Notes: generated by a model not told the origin, from the letters alone. A DNA stretch of 64,000 nucleotides from Nemertoderma westbladi (GCA_032718475.1 JAUCBJ010007049.1:49061-113060), one strand, 5' to 3'. Shown: positions 29,918 through 42,100, counted from the stretch's first letter. Translations and numbers: made by a program.

Positions 29918-32232
29918 TATGGCATACTTTTAGTATTTTTATTCGACATTTTAATTCCCCTTGATATTCTTCTGAATTTAGTCGCGAGATAAATGATTAA
30001 ACTCGCATTTATCTCGCGAGTTTAATAATTTATCTTGCGAGATTAATAATTTTCTCGCGAGTTTAATCATTTATCTCGCGAGATTAATTATTTTCTCGCG
30101 AGTTTAATCATTTATCTTGCGAGATTAATTATTTTCTCGCGAGTTTAATTATTTTCTCGCGAGTTTAATCATTTATCTCGCGAGATGAATTATTTTCTCG
30201 CGAGTTTAATCATTTATCTTGCGAGATTAATTATTTTCTCGCGAGTTTAATTATTTTCTCGCGAGTTTAATAATTTATCTTGCGAGATTAATAATTTTCT
30301 CGCGAGTTTAATCATTTATCTCGCGAGATTAATTATTTTCTCGCGAGTTTAATCATTTATCTTGCGAGATTAATTATTTTCTCGCGAGTTTAATTATTTT
30401 CTCGCGAGTTTAATCATTTATCTCGCGAGATTAATTATTTTCTCGCGAGTTTAATCATTTATCTTGCGAGATTAATTATTTTCTCGCGAGTTTAATTATT
30501 TTCTCGCGAGTTTAATCATTTATCTCGCGAGATTAATTATTTTCTCGCGAGTTTAATAATTTATCTTGCGAGATTAATAATTTTCTCGCGAGTTTAATCA
30601 TTTATCTCGCGAGATTAATTATTTTCTCGCGAGTTTAATCATTTATCTTGCGAGATTAATTATTTTCACGCGAGTTTAATTATTTTCTCGCGAGTTTAAT
30701 CATTTATCTCACGAGATTAATTATTTTCTCGCGAGTTTAATCATTTATCTTGCGAGATTAATTATTTTCTCGCGAGTTTAATTATTTTCTCGCGAGTTTA
30801 ATCATTTATCTCGCGAGATTAATTATTTTCTCGCGAGTTTAATAATTTATCTCGCGAGATTAATTATTTTCTCGCGAGTTTAATAATTTTCTCGCGAGTT
30901 TGATAATTTTCTCGCAAGTTTAATCGTTTATCTCGCGACTTTAATCGTTTATCTCGCGAGATTAATCATTTATCTTGCGAGATTAATCATTTATCTCGCG
31001 AGATTAATTATTTTCTCGCAAGTTTAATCATTTATCTTGCGAGATTAATTATTTTCTCGCGAGTTTAATTATTTTCTCGCGAGTTTAATCATTTATCTCG
31101 CGAGATTAATTATTTTCTCGCGTGTTTAATCATTTATCTTGCGAGATTAATTATTTTCTCGCGAGTTTAATTATTTTCTCGCGAGTTTAATCATTTTTAC
31201 CTCGCGAGATTAATTATTTTCTCGCGTGTTTAATCATTTATCTTGCGAGTTTAATTATTTTCTTGCGAGTTTAATCATTTATCTCGCGAGATTAATTATT
31301 TTCTCGCGAGTTTAATCATTTATCTCGCGAGATTAATTATTTTCTCGCGAGTTTAATCATTTATCTTGCGAGATTAATTATTTTCTCGCGAGTTTAATTA
31401 TTTTCTCGCGAGTTTAATCATTTATCTCGCGAGATTAATTATTTTCTCGCGTGTTTAATCATTTATCTTGCGAGTTTAATTATTTTCTCGCGAGTTTAAT
31501 CATTTATCTCGCGAGATTAATTATTTTCTCGCGAGTTTAATCATTTATCTCGCGAGATTAATTATTTTCTCGCGAGTTTAATCATTTATCTCGCGAGATT
31601 AATTATTTTCTCGCGAGTTTAATCATTTATCTCGCGAGATTAATTATTTTCTCGCGAGTTTAATTATTTTCTCGCGAGTTTAATCATTTATCTTGCGAGA
31701 TTAATAATTTTCTCGCGAGTTTAATCATTTATCTCGCGAGATTAATTATTTTCTCGCGAGTTTAATCATTTATCTTGCGAGATTAATTATTTTCTCGCGA
31801 GTTTAATTATTTTATCGCGAGTTTAATCATTTATCTCGCGAGATTAATTATTTTCTCGCGAGTTTAATAATTTATCTCGCGAGATTAATTATTTTCTCGC
31901 GAGTTTAATAATTTTCTCGCGAGTTTGATAATTTTCTCGCGAGTTTAATCGTTTATATCGCGACTTTAATCGTTTATCTCGCGAGATTAATCATTTATCT
32001 TGCGAGATTAATCATTTATCTCGCGAGATTAATTATTTTCTCGCAAGTTTAATAATTTTCTCGCGAGTTTGATAATTTTCTCGCGAGTTTAATCGTTTAT
32101 CTCGCGAGATTAATTATTTTCTCGCGAGTTTAATAATTTTCTCGCGAGTTTAATCATTTATCTCGCGACTAAATTCAGAAGAATATCAAGGGGAATTAAA
32201 ATGTCGAATAAAAATACTAAAAGTATGCCATA
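29918..32232. mobile_element. TIR element filled with TCTCGCGAG satellite, 6-bp target duplication
   Basis: Perfect terminal inverted repeats of about 89 bp begin TATGGCATACTTTTAG. They are flanked by the direct repeat AGTGTG at 29912-29917 and 32233-32238. Between them, about 2.1 kb is a head-to-tail and inverted mosaic of 24-26 bp units with TCTCGCGAG plus TTTAATCATTTA or ATTAATTATTT. No transposase gene: a non-autonomous (MITE/foldback-like) element with an expanded centre. If the outer TA is counted as the target duplication instead, the ends would be two bases shorter. Confidence 0.9.
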
Positions 32233-32609
32233 AGTGTGTTTGCGTTATTGACAATGAATTATAATATTAATTCGAAATATATTTAATTGCTGAATTGCTC
32301 CGTTTATTCACTATTATTAATCAAATTATTTCATAGTTTTAAGGTGACAGGCAGTCCAGTTTAGGTTATCTTAAAGCAACATTGTATAATAGTAGTACAA
32401 TAGTACAGTGTTAGTATAATAATAGTAAACATAGTATAATAATGATCTCGTTATTGTTTACCTTAAAAGTCCCCCTACCTAGCGGAATTAAAGCTGGCTG
32501 GCCCTATCGCTAGCTGAATTATATGATCATTTATGTTGCAACCTTCGGTTCCTAATCACTCGCAATGAATTAGAAACAAACATAAAAAATATATGAATGG
32601 GAGAATCTT
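32233..32609. other. Non-coding stretch
   Basis: AT-rich, nothing recognised apart from short AGTAGTAC/ATAGTA simple repeats near 32385-32445. Confidence 0.5.
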
Positions 32610-32852
32610 TTAGGCTCGTTAAGCCAAGGAATACCTGTTCACCACCATGGGTGATCTTCCACAGTAAACCCTTCCACTCTGTTTCCCAAGTTGCCTTGGT
32701 TCCCATTTATCGACCACTGAAGAATGAAAGCCCCGTTGGGCTAGGCTGCAGCATTTAAAGCACTGTGCCCAAACAGTGCTGCCCCATCTAGGGATCGAAC
32801 CCGGGCTCCCTAATCGGAAGCACAGTAATGTCACCACTAGACCAAGCTGCAT
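32610..32852 (-). repeat. tRNA-derived SINE
   Basis: On the minus strand an A box (TGGTCTAGTGGT, 32844-32833) and B box (GGGTTCGATCC, 32802-32792) define a tRNA-like head. A conserved tail follows, with GGGGCTTTCATTC and AGTGGTCGATAAATGG. The tail motif resembles SINE 3' domains common in invertebrates (TTTCATCC...GGGTCGATAAA) and is also seen, inverted, at about 45.0 kb. Confidence 0.85.
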
Positions 32853-33544
32853 ATATAAAAAAATATATGGATCAATGATTTTCTTTAAAACTAGGATATT
32901 TATTTTCAAAAAGATATAATAATTATTATGCACCAAAGAAAATATAATTGAAGTTAAGTAGATTATATCGTAGAGTAGGAGTTGCAAGTACCATTCAAAA
33001 TTATTAAACTATATTATTAGCGGGCAAGTTATAACTCGGTAGTTCGTATTGTTTTAATTCAACATTAAATGTATTGCGTAATGTATTGTAATTAAAAGGA
33101 TTGAAATTAACGTAGTTTCGGTTGAACCAGTAAGACTTTTACACATTACATTCCCATTATCGTTTTATCACTGTTGTTGCAACTCTGAAATCCCTATCCC
33201 CACGCTTTGCTTGACACGTTAAGGGGGGGGGGGGGGGGGGGGGGGGGGCACCACCACACACACCCGCCCTTTTCAGATTTGGTATTTTATTTCTTCTATA
33301 ACAGAATTTAGAGAGAATTTCAACAATGAAAATGAAAATTTCAGGATATGCAAATATTGTAAGAGCGGTTGCATTTCTGCATTGCAAAACATTAGTTCAC
33401 AAAAAATTAATATTCAAAGGAATATCAATATAGGCACAGAAATTGAAACAATAAAAACTGACAAAAGGTTGTTCTTAAAACTAATAAGATTTCACTGCGT
33501 TTGAAATTGGATATCTGATGACAGAAAGTACAATATATATATAT
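32853..33544. other. Non-coding stretch with a G-homopolymer
   Basis: No gene. A run of about 26 G lies at 33222-33248; its exact length is unreliable. Short frames across it are not supported. Confidence 0.5.
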
Positions 33545-34197
33545 ACCATGTCCCGTAATATAGTGTCATTTTCTGATGACACGGACCTCCCCCCCCCCCC
33601 CCCCCCAGATTTTTCTACAAAACTTTATCATACTGCTTGAAATTGGAAACACAACTAGTTCAACTCACCGTCGTTGTTACCATGAAGCCGGAGTTTTCGT
33701 ATTTTGTCTGTCAATTTTTTATAAGCGTTTTAAAAAAATGTTTTTTTTTGCGAAATTGTACATCTCCTATCGTCGCCATTCTTTACATTGGCATCGGTTT
33801 GTAGATATCATTAGAAAGTTTGCGTTACAAAGATTCCAAATATGTAACAATGTCTGAGTTTCTCTCCTGTTGTTTCTCAACGAAATTCAGATATTGTTAC
33901 ATATTTGGAATCCTTGCAACGCAAGTTTCTAGATTGATGTGAAAAAATTACGACTGAAGTGAAGAATGGCAATGATACAGAGGGTGCGATTTCGCAAAAG
34001 ACACTTTTTTAAAACGCTTATAAATAAAATTTAAAGGCGATATCGAAAATTCCGGCTTCATCCGGTAACAACGACGGTGAGTTGAACTAGTTATGTTTCA
34101 AATTTCAAGCAATATGATAAAGATTTGTAGAAAAATCTGGGGGGGGGGGGGGGGGGTCCGTGTCATCAGAAAATGACACTATATTACGGGTCATGGT
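33545..34197. mobile_element. Foldback element, arms of about 300 bp
   Basis: CCCGTAATATAGTGTCATTT near the left end and its reverse complement near the right end define an inverted repeat. The arms continue through a C17/G17 homopolymer, AACTAGTTCAACTCACCGTC and CAAATATGTAACAAT up to a short centre near 33870. No coding capacity. Confidence 0.9.
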
Positions 34198-35245
34198 GTA
34201 TATTCGTAGGTAACCAGTAATTAATAAATATATACGATAAATACAGTTACTCTGGACTATTCACTGTTATGTTCTATATGGTATTCTTGTCCTACAAAAC
34301 CTAAGCGTAAATAGTAGACGGTCACTACACTGCATTGCATAGCCCACCTATAGATATATTTTATACTGCACAATAAGGTTTATGAATAACCACCAATAAA
34401 TCAACATATTATTTTATAGCATTGTATAAATGGAGCCAGAAATTATATTATAAAATAGCACAGTATTGACTGCTACTGCTACCACTACCATGTGGGGCGA
34501 GTCCATAACTGTGAACCTCCGCGAACGGTCAGACAGTTGGCTTACAGTTCTGTTGCTCGAAGGGCTCAGTCATTCTCGAATGAACTGCGTACGTGATAAT
34601 AGAGATGCAATAGAGGCAGTCAACACTGAGAGAAGATATGGATAGAGCACATGGCGCAATTAAAATGAGGCAGGGGGTGGGGCTTCACCCAAATCCAAAG
34701 AATAAAGGGAAAGGAGAAGGTTGAGGTTACAGCGACACTTACGTTATTCAAACCAAAATAATAAACGATTGTCATAGAACATTTTAATGTAAATAATTCG
34801 CAGAGATGGGATTTGCATCAAAAGTACAAGATGAGTACAACACCCCCATACAAGAGACTGGAGGCTACATTTAACACAAACATACGTTGCGTGTTACAAT
34901 ATGCTACTTTACGCTACGCTATAACAGAGACGCTACTACTGTTCGTGAATAATTAAGTGAAGATCAAAATTAGACGAATAATAAATAAATAGATAAATAA
35001 AATAGATAATAAATAAGAATATCAATACATTGGATGTGGCGGTGTTGGGAGTGTAACACAACACATTTACAAACAGGTAGAGTAGAGAGACTGATATACT
35101 GGTGAACATAAACCGGTGGTCAGGTGATATTATGCAAGTCAAACAAACCTTAATATAACAAAATAACCTGTAGTTGAATAACAACCAATAAAATGGCATA
35201 TAATTTACAAACTAATTTACTAGTCGCGTCTACCAGTCGCGTACA
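34198..35245. other. Intergenic, probably including 3' UTR of the PDZ gene
   Basis: No gene recognised. AATAAATAAATAG simple repeats lie at about 34978-35020. The minus-strand PDZ gene ends at 35246, so part of this stretch should be its 3' UTR. Confidence 0.4.
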
Positions 35246-35746
35246 TCAATAATTCCGCAACGCGCGTCTAAACAACCAGAACATAGTCCCAACAGCGACG
35301 GCCATCGCGGTAACCGTAACGCCGTAACCCGCTAGCGACACACCGAAATCCACGCGCCCATCCCCCCCACCACGACTACCGTGATCCACGTCCGATATGC
35401 GTTCTAGAATAGCCTTCTCCGCACCGGGGAACACTAATAGAGTGACTTCCGAGTCAGACTTCTGGAACAACTCTACGGCCTCCTTGTGGTTGCAGTTGGA
35501 CACCGAATTGCCGTTAATCTCGAGGATTTTATCGCCTTCCTTTAGTCGACCGTCCCTTCCCGCTGCTCCGTTCTCGCGGATTCTTGTCACGAATATCCCG
35601 GAATCACCAGGGATGTGGGGATTGTCCATCCCGCCTCGCACGTGGAACCCCAATCCCAGTTCGCCTTTGTCTAGTTTGATTTCGACGCGTCCATCGTTTG
35701 TAGATGGTGATTCGCTCGGTTTGACGCTAGAGATATCGCCGTCCAT
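35246..35746 (-). CDS. SYNJ2BP: SYNJ2BP-like tail-anchored PDZ protein (outer mitochondrial membrane)
   Basis: 166 codons from the ATG at 35746; an in-frame GTG three codons earlier was not used. A single PDZ domain spans about residues 20-105, with the ligand-binding GLGFHV loop, [20 protein letters not shown] and [15 protein letters not shown]. The order and spacing are those of synaptojanin-2-binding protein (OMP25). A hydrophobic stretch ([18 protein letters not shown] onward) followed by RRALRNY at the C terminus fits a tail anchor with basic residues, which places the family in the outer mitochondrial membrane, facing the cytosol. Length matches the family (about 145). The gene is uninterrupted: a one-exon gene or a retrocopy. 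The neighbouring divergent gene is also mitochondrial. Confidence 0.88.
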   Translation of the reverse strand: MDGDISSVKPSESPSTNDGRVEIKLDKGELGLGFHVRGGMDNPHIPGDSGIFVTRIRENGAAGRDGRLKEGDKILEINGNSVSNCNHKEAVELFQKSDSEVTLLVFPGAEKAILERISDVDHGSRGGGDGRVDFGVSLAGYGVTVTAMAVAVGTMFWLFRRALRNY

Positions 35747-37724
35747 GTCACTCACAGTCTGCCTGTCTGTATTAAATAATTATTGCTATAATTCAGTAAT
35801 TATACGTAGTACTGTAGTACAGTAGTATACTGTTTATAGTGAACAGGTACCGGTATCTGGGTATAGGCCAGGCCTATTATGTATTAGGCCTACTGTATTA
35901 TACAGAATTATCAGAAACAATACAGCAATAGCTCAGTAGCTGAATAGGCCTACTTATTAATAACTTATAATATGCCTACCGGCAACTTAACTTAATTCAA
36001 TGATATTGAAAGAAAGACAAAGACCAAACAGCCAAAGAGAAAGACTCAAAGACTCAAGTCCTGTACAAAACAAAGAGGTAAAGTCGCGTTAGGTCCCAAA
36101 GAGCTATACATAGGTCCCATTGCCATTTAAAGGGGACATAGTTGACATGTTGCCATCGCGCAACATATATTTTTTGGGAAAGAAAATTAGAAGAGTAAGA
36201 TAAAAATATTTTTTTTTAGATTTACTATTGATAGTTACGCTAAAACATACAAGTGCCGCACTAACTAACCCCAAGGGGAATCCTCATTCATTAACCACAA
36301 CTTCCATCTCGAAACCATCCCCAACATAAAATCGCTGTAAACTTTCCCAAGGGCGCGCTCCATGTAGGCGGGAGGGGGTATCACCTTATGGCGTAATTGA
36401 TAAGCAGTATGGATGTATTGGCTGATTACAGTATATACATTGTATGAACTGTATGCGTTGGTGGCCTTTGCTTTACCTACATTATGCGATTATTGGTATT
36501 GGGGTGCGTTATTTGAACTGAAAGACTACTAACAACTTACATAATGGTAAAGCATCAACCATGGGCTATTTGTAAAGTACATTGCTGTTTATATTAGGTG
36601 GGTCGGGTCTATGCACGCCAAACCAATTATCTTTGTGAACTACTGTACTACAACAGTAGCTACGTTCATATTTCTGGGAGTTAATTCCTTGACGTTTGCC
36701 GTGTCTTCAAATGCCCAAACATATATATACTGCCCCCCCCCCCCCCCCCGCCCCGGGCCCGGGCGTTTTCGCCTAGTGCCACTTCGCGAGCATTTCGAGA
36801 GTGGCGGTCCGAAACCCAAATTCAAAGTTTATTATTGGCGTTATGGGTGAAAGGGGCATGTTACAGAGGCGTGTTGGGGCAACCAAAACAGTAAACGTAA
36901 GTTAATACAGTCCGCTACAAGATTATGCGATGCAGGTTGCTTAATTGAGTCTTTGGTCTTTGTTTTGTAAGACTCACCCTTTTTATGATGTTTAAAGCTC
37001 TATTGGTAGTCATTCAAAAGATACAGTATAGTGGAGTAAACCTGCAGTACGCAGCATTTGATGTGTACTGTACATTCAGATGGTTAAATGAACTTCGATT
37101 TAATTTGTTATGTATAATATGCATATTTCCGTAAGGCAGTAAGGGAGGGGAGGGGGTGTGGGCTGGTGTGCGCCGCAATGCAGAGCACAAACATTAATTC
37201 AGTGAGGGAAACAAACATTGATGCGCGCAGATTTGAGGGCCTAATATTTAAATCAGTATATAACAAAAATATTAATAGATAAATATATTCAATATGAGGC
37301 AGCCAAGCAATATAGGTACCAGTATGCAGCTGTAGAATGAAAATTATAAACGGTTGAAACAACGATACAGTCATAGCTCATAGCTTACTTCCACAAGACG
37401 ACAAGGCAGGGCCTCTGCTTCTGCTTCTGGTACCAGTACAGTACTGCCTGACTGCAGTACCGGCAGACCTGTACTGCTGTACTGTACTGAACTGAACTGA
37501 ACTGTTATGTGTTGGTGTTACGTGTTATGTGGTCTACTATCAGTCTATAGTCTAGACTGCCAGACTGCTAGAGGCAGGCAGTATGCCTATTTATACCGGT
37601 AGGTAGTAGGAGTAGGAATAAGGAAGTAAGGTGTAAAAAAAGAGGCAGATAAGCAACAAAAATACTGGAATTCAATAATAAAAAAATAAAGAGACAAGAA
37701 AGGTAAAAAATATATGTGAAAAAA
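35747..37724. other. Intergenic region between divergent genes, part 1
   Basis: It should include the PDZ gene promoter. No gene recognised. Notable: a C17 run followed by GCCCCGGGCCCGGGC at 36733-36765 (strong G-quadruplex potential on the minus strand) and GTAC/CAGTAC-rich sequence near 37425-37480. Confidence 0.5.
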
Positions 37725-38032
37725 ACCGGACCGGGATTTTGGGACCGGGTTTTATACATTTTACTGCTATAGCACTCCCAATAGCAGTATAGGCCCTAGG
37801 CCTAGGCCTACTGTTTTAACTTTAAGACCGAGACCGGGTTTTAATCATTTAATTTTTGGGACCGCGAGTTTATGGCTGTATGGACCGGCTGACCGGGTTT
37901 TATGAATTTTCTTATGGCAGTATGGACCGGGCAAAAATTGGACCAACCGCGCGGCGCGCGACCGGGTTTTAGGTTTATCTGTTTATTGCAGCATTGGACC
38001 GACAGACCGAGACCGGGTTTTAGACAGTCCAC
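37725..38032. repeat. Diverged repeats of GACCGGGTTTTA
   Basis: GACCGGGTTTTA occurs at about 37743, 37832, 37890, 37969 and 38013, with neighbouring GCAGTATGGACCGG-like strings. An imperfect 60-90 bp tandem repeat; not coding. Confidence 0.75.
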
Positions 38033-38123
38033 AGTCCCCTGACAGCCTGACCACTGACTGCCTGATATGATATAACCGTAGTGTACTGCCGTAGGCCTAC
38101 CGATATACTACACAACATGCAAG

Positions 38124-39667
38124 GGGTTTGACTAAATACGCCACCGACACCTTTCGCATACCACCGACAACAAAAGACACAAACCGACACAAACCGACAG
38201 GTAAGATCGCAAACCGACAGTATACCGACAACTTCGGCAATGTTAGTAAACTATTTCAGTGCATGATTATACAATTTTTATTCCCAGTCCAAATATTTAT
38301 AACAAAGTATTTTGTCCACTGTCGGCCTGTTGTCGGTGGTGTAATTAGTCATGATAATTTCTTTAAAATATAATACCGCCTTCATAAATTTATCTGTTTT
38401 AAATTATTATATTGCATAACGTAATGGTAAAAATCGTTAGTGTTTTTCATATGTCGGTGTTTTTTTTTTATTATTAGTTTTTGTCGGTGGTAGTCAGACT
38501 ATCAGACTATTGTCGGTGGCGTAATTAGTAACTAATAATACTAGCAGTAGCAACACACCGACATATGAAAAACACTAACGATTTTTACCATTACGCTATG
38601 CAACATACTAATTTAAAACAGATATGAAGGCGGTATTATATTTTAAATAAATTATCATGACTAATTACACCACCGACAACAGGGCGACAGTGGACAATAT
38701 ACTTTGTTATAAATATTTGGACTGGAAATAAAAATTGTATTATCATGTACTGAAATAGTTTACTAACATTGCCGAAGTTGTCGGTATACTGTCGGTTTGC
38801 GATCTTACCTGTCGGTTTGTGTCGGTTTGCATCTTTTGTTGTCGGTGGTATGCGAAAGGTGTCAGTGGTTGTCGGTGTAGTATTTAGTCAAATTTTAAAG
38901 CCAGTTAAGGCAAAGTCTTATGTTAACAAATCCAACAGTACAATATGTCGCCTGGCTTATGGGGATACAGAAAAGGTTGAATAGTTATGAAGTGGTCATC
39001 CTTGGGAGATTGTGTTGGGCAACCACTCTTTTCCCGCAACATCCAAGAGAGAAAGGAGTTTCCGTTGCTTCTTGTTTCCTTCCTTCACTTTACTTTACGT
39101 CATTTAGGCAAATACCAATTACGTCACACAATGTGCAGCTGTATGTAAAGTAATAAATTTCGGCATTCTAGGGGCCTATCGCACTGTACTGTATGTCCAA
39201 GTTTAAGAACGGATACCGCAGAAATATACCACTGACAACAATCTGACTACCACCAACAACAGTCTTGACTACCACCGACAAAAACTAATAATAATAGCAA
39301 CACACCGACATATGAAAAACACTAACGATTTTTACCATTACGCTATGCAATATAATAATTTAAAACAAGATAATATATGAAGGCGGTATTATATTTTAAA
39401 GAAATTATCATGACTAATTACACCACCGACAACAGGCCGACAGTGGACAATATACTTTGTTATAAATATTTGGACTGGAAATAAAAATTGTATAATCATG
39501 TACTGCCCCCACTGAAATAGTTTACTAACATTGCCGAAGCTGTCGGTATACTGTCGGTTTGCGATCTTACCTGTCGGTTTGTGTCGGTTTGTGTCTTTTG
39601 TTGTCGGTGGTTGTCGGTGGTATGCGAAAGGTGTCGGTGGTTGTCGGTGGCGTATTTAGTCAAACCC
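38124..39667. mobile_element. Palindromic DNA transposon with perfect 9-bp target duplication (MULE-like)
   Basis: Terminal inverted repeats begin GGGTTTGACTAAATACGCCA (left) and mirror at the right end. The direct repeat ACATGCAAG flanks the element at 38115-38123 and 39668-39676. The arms are rich in CACCGACA/TGTCGGTG. A second, inner right-arm copy ends near 38893, so the element is a composite: left arm, inner right arm, about 325 bp of unrelated sequence (38894-39215), outer right arm. A 9-bp duplication is typical of Mutator-like elements. No transposase seen. Confidence 0.9.
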
Positions 39668-40134
39668 ACATGCAAGTACCACAAACCCTGAAACCACACT
39701 CTGACACTGGATGACTGGTCTGCTGGTAGCGTGCCAGCAGGCAAGCAAGGCCCTCTGTCAGACTGTACTACCAACTACTGAACTACCGGCAGACGGTATT
39801 ATTCAGTTATTCGGTATGTAGCTCAAGCCTGCAAGCGACATTACAATTTGATTTCCTGTCAGTATGCACAGATGCAGTACCAGTACTACATACTAGCAGT
39901 AGCTGGTGGTGCTGGTGGTCGTGGTAGGGGTACATAATTATGTTAAATTGTCTTCTGAATATTGTACTGTAACTTTGATTTTAATATATTGATAATCGCT
40001 CTTCCAAGTACCATCACCCATCACGTCGCAGCTATTCTGCTGACAGATATTACTACTATTCAGCCATTTTATACAGGAGCACCACGCACCGGTTCCCAAA
40101 TATATAGCGAAACAAACCTTCAGACAGTCTAAAG
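39668..40134. other. Upstream region of the PRELID3-like gene
   Basis: No gene. AAATATATAG at about 40098, some 35 bp before the ATG, is a weak TATA-like string. The promoter is expected here. Confidence 0.4.
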
Positions 40135-40893
40135 ATGAAGGTTTGGTCGACGCATAAGGTGTTTGACGCGCCGTGGCAAACGATAGTATTAGCGCAACTT
40201 CGAAAATATCCCAACCAGTTTCAGTCCGCTGTTATCGGCATTGATACGGTGGACAGAGCCATTGACTGCAAAGGCCGCCTGGTTAGCAAACGAATTCAGC
40301 AGACACAATGGGAACTCGGAGGTCTGGTTTCTTTCGTTAAACGTCTCATAGGAATTGATTTGAACCGGATCGGTATCGTTATGGAGTACAGCATCATCGA
40401 CAGAGACAACCAACACCTCCAACTCTGTTCCTCAAACTGTACTTTTTCTGACATGTTTAATTTCTCCGAAAAGATGATTTTTTCTCCTCATCCGGTGTTC
40501 CCGGAATCAAAGACAGTCCTTTTCCACGAGGCTTCCGTAGATGTTTTTACTATTTTATCGTCGTATTTCGAAGATATATTTATCAGGAAATGCGCGGATA
40601 ATTCCAGTAACGGTCGAAAAGCCATAAACTTTATAGCAAATAGTATAAAATCTGGCGAGTTTGATCCGAGTCGGCCTGGCCAGTTAGTGTCAAAAGTCGC
40701 ATCGATGGACACCGCTTTGGAATTAGACGCATCACCCCTGATTAACGTGCCGTTCCCACAGAAACTCTCCGAATCAGTTCTCCCCTTCGCACCCGCGAAT
40801 ATGTTCACGCGTCGTACCGCCGAGGAGATTGTCGAAGCTCTCCAGAGAAACGTCGCCGATATAACCAGAGACCTGAATGTAGAAGCGATTTGA
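40135..40893 (+). CDS. PRELI/MSF1 family lipid-transfer protein (PRELID3 / slowmo-like)
   Basis: 252 codons from ATG 40135. The N terminus MKVWSTHKVFDAPWQTIVLA, then KYPNQFQSAVIGIDTVDR and the TQWELGGLVSFVKRLIG region, follow the PRELI/MSF1 domain (about residues 1-180) in the order of PRELID3/slowmo proteins. Members work with TRIAP1 in the mitochondrial intermembrane space moving phospholipids (phosphatidylserine for PRELID3) between membranes. The helix-rich segment after residue 130 (SSYFEDIFIRKCADNSSNGR) matches the family. The C-terminal tail is about 50 residues longer than the usual length of about 195. Uninterrupted frame: one exon or a retrocopy. AATAAA at 41199-41204 is a plausible poly(A) signal 300 bp after the stop. 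Confidence 0.85.
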   Translation: MKVWSTHKVFDAPWQTIVLAQLRKYPNQFQSAVIGIDTVDRAIDCKGRLVSKRIQQTQWELGGLVSFVKRLIGIDLNRIGIVMEYSIIDRDNQHLQLCSSNCTFSDMFNFSEKMIFSPHPVFPESKTVLFHEASVDVFTILSSYFEDIFIRKCADNSSNGRKAINFIANSIKSGEFDPSRPGQLVSKVASMDTALELDASPLINVPFPQKLSESVLPFAPANMFTRRTAEEIVEALQRNVADITRDLNVEAI

Positions 40894-41198
40894 TGCAGCG
40901 AGTTGCTAGATTTAGATTGATTGAATCTATTTTGATATATTATATTCACTAAGTTGATTAGAAAATGCCCTGGGTTCGGGGTGGATTGGATATTGGAGAT
41001 AGATCGGATATATAGTTTGTGGTAGTTCACTTGTTATCATTGAATTTAGGTAAAATATTTTTTTTAGTAATTTGTTTTTGAAACAAAACTAATGTGAGAC
41101 AGGCCTTACAATGTCGAATATTTGGATTAGGTCCTGTATAACATTTCCAAAACTACTTTTTAATCGTTTACATTTATAGCGAACTTTATTGATCTAAC

Positions 41199-41204
41199 AA
41201 TAAA
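41199..41204 (+). terminator. Poly(A) signal of PRELID3-like gene
   Basis: AATAAA about 305 bp downstream of the stop codon and followed by a T-rich stretch. Confidence 0.55.
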
Positions 41205-41754
41205 ACGGTTTTTCAACTACCGGTAATCATTTTGTTTTATGGAGTTTTTTATGTATCACGTATCTCTCTAAGCGTATGTTATATAATAAAGAGTAATGTC
41301 TACTGTATAAAAACAGATACAGTGCATTAATGCATCATTTATTTTTATCCACATACTATTAACTGAACTGAACGTTCATTATATCATTGGTGATATCGAA
41401 TGTTAGTACCTTGGAGGATTCCATTGGAAATCATTATGAGTGAGTGAGCAACCTCTTTGTTGTATTGTTTTATGGGTTAACCTAACTCGCTAACTGCATT
41501 GTCAAGTCTTTAGGGTATAACTTGAATTATTAAATCTAATTGATGATAATTGAGTTCGTTTTTTTGCTATTTTTGATCGGTGAAACTATAGCAATCTCAA
41601 TATTACAGGTCCGGTGGTATTATAAGCGGTATAAGCCCAGGCCGGTTCATGGAATGCAGATTTTTCTTGTAATTGCTGAATGTCGGCCACGGTCCATTTG
41701 AATTACTAAAATGGAACTTTATTTTCTATATATACCATGTATTGTATATATTTC
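41205..41754. other. Non-coding stretch
   Basis: No gene or clear repeat recognised. Confidence 0.5.
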
Positions 41755-41835
41755 ATGTGGTGCAGTGGTTTAGTAGTTCAGTTATTTGGTAATCTCCACT
41801 ACAAGGCTCACGTTTGATTCTCTATAGGTGACGTT
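41755..41835 (+). repeat. Degenerate tRNA-like sequence, possible SINE
   Basis: GTGGTTTAGTAGTTCAG followed 40 bp later by CGTTTGATTC resembles A and B boxes of a tRNA-derived SINE. Decayed. Confidence 0.35.
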
Positions 41836-41913
41836 TATTGCATTTACCGGTTCGGTATCGCATCGGGTTTATGGTTAGGTTTAGTTTTTTGGTTGGATGA
41901 GTTGGTCCTGCCC

Positions 41914-42040
41914 AAACGCTAATTAAAACTGCCAAGTTACCATAACCCTACTCAAGAGGCTCTAATCTAAGAAGTGTTGTGGAATTTCTAAAATTAGGGA
42001 GGGTCATTGTTTTATGACAGTTTTAATTAAGGTTTGGACC
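41914..42040. mobile_element. Small inverted-repeat element (MITE-like)
   Basis: CCAAACGCTAATTAAAACTG at about 41916 and CAGTTTTAATTAAGGTTTGG at about 42016 are inverted copies enclosing about 80 bp. Confidence 0.6.
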
Positions 42041-42100
42041 GCCACTGCGTGTACTCGTACTGTTTATCGCGTTTCCTAGCAACAAACGTTTACTACGCTC

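Noticed and set aside
29981-32170. CRISPR-like regular array
   Set aside because: There are no unique spacers between repeats, the units are palindromic satellite, and the genome is animal.
35747-35755. GTG start upstream of the PDZ gene ATG
   Set aside because: Non-ATG starts are unlikely in animals, and an ATG three codons later fits the family length.
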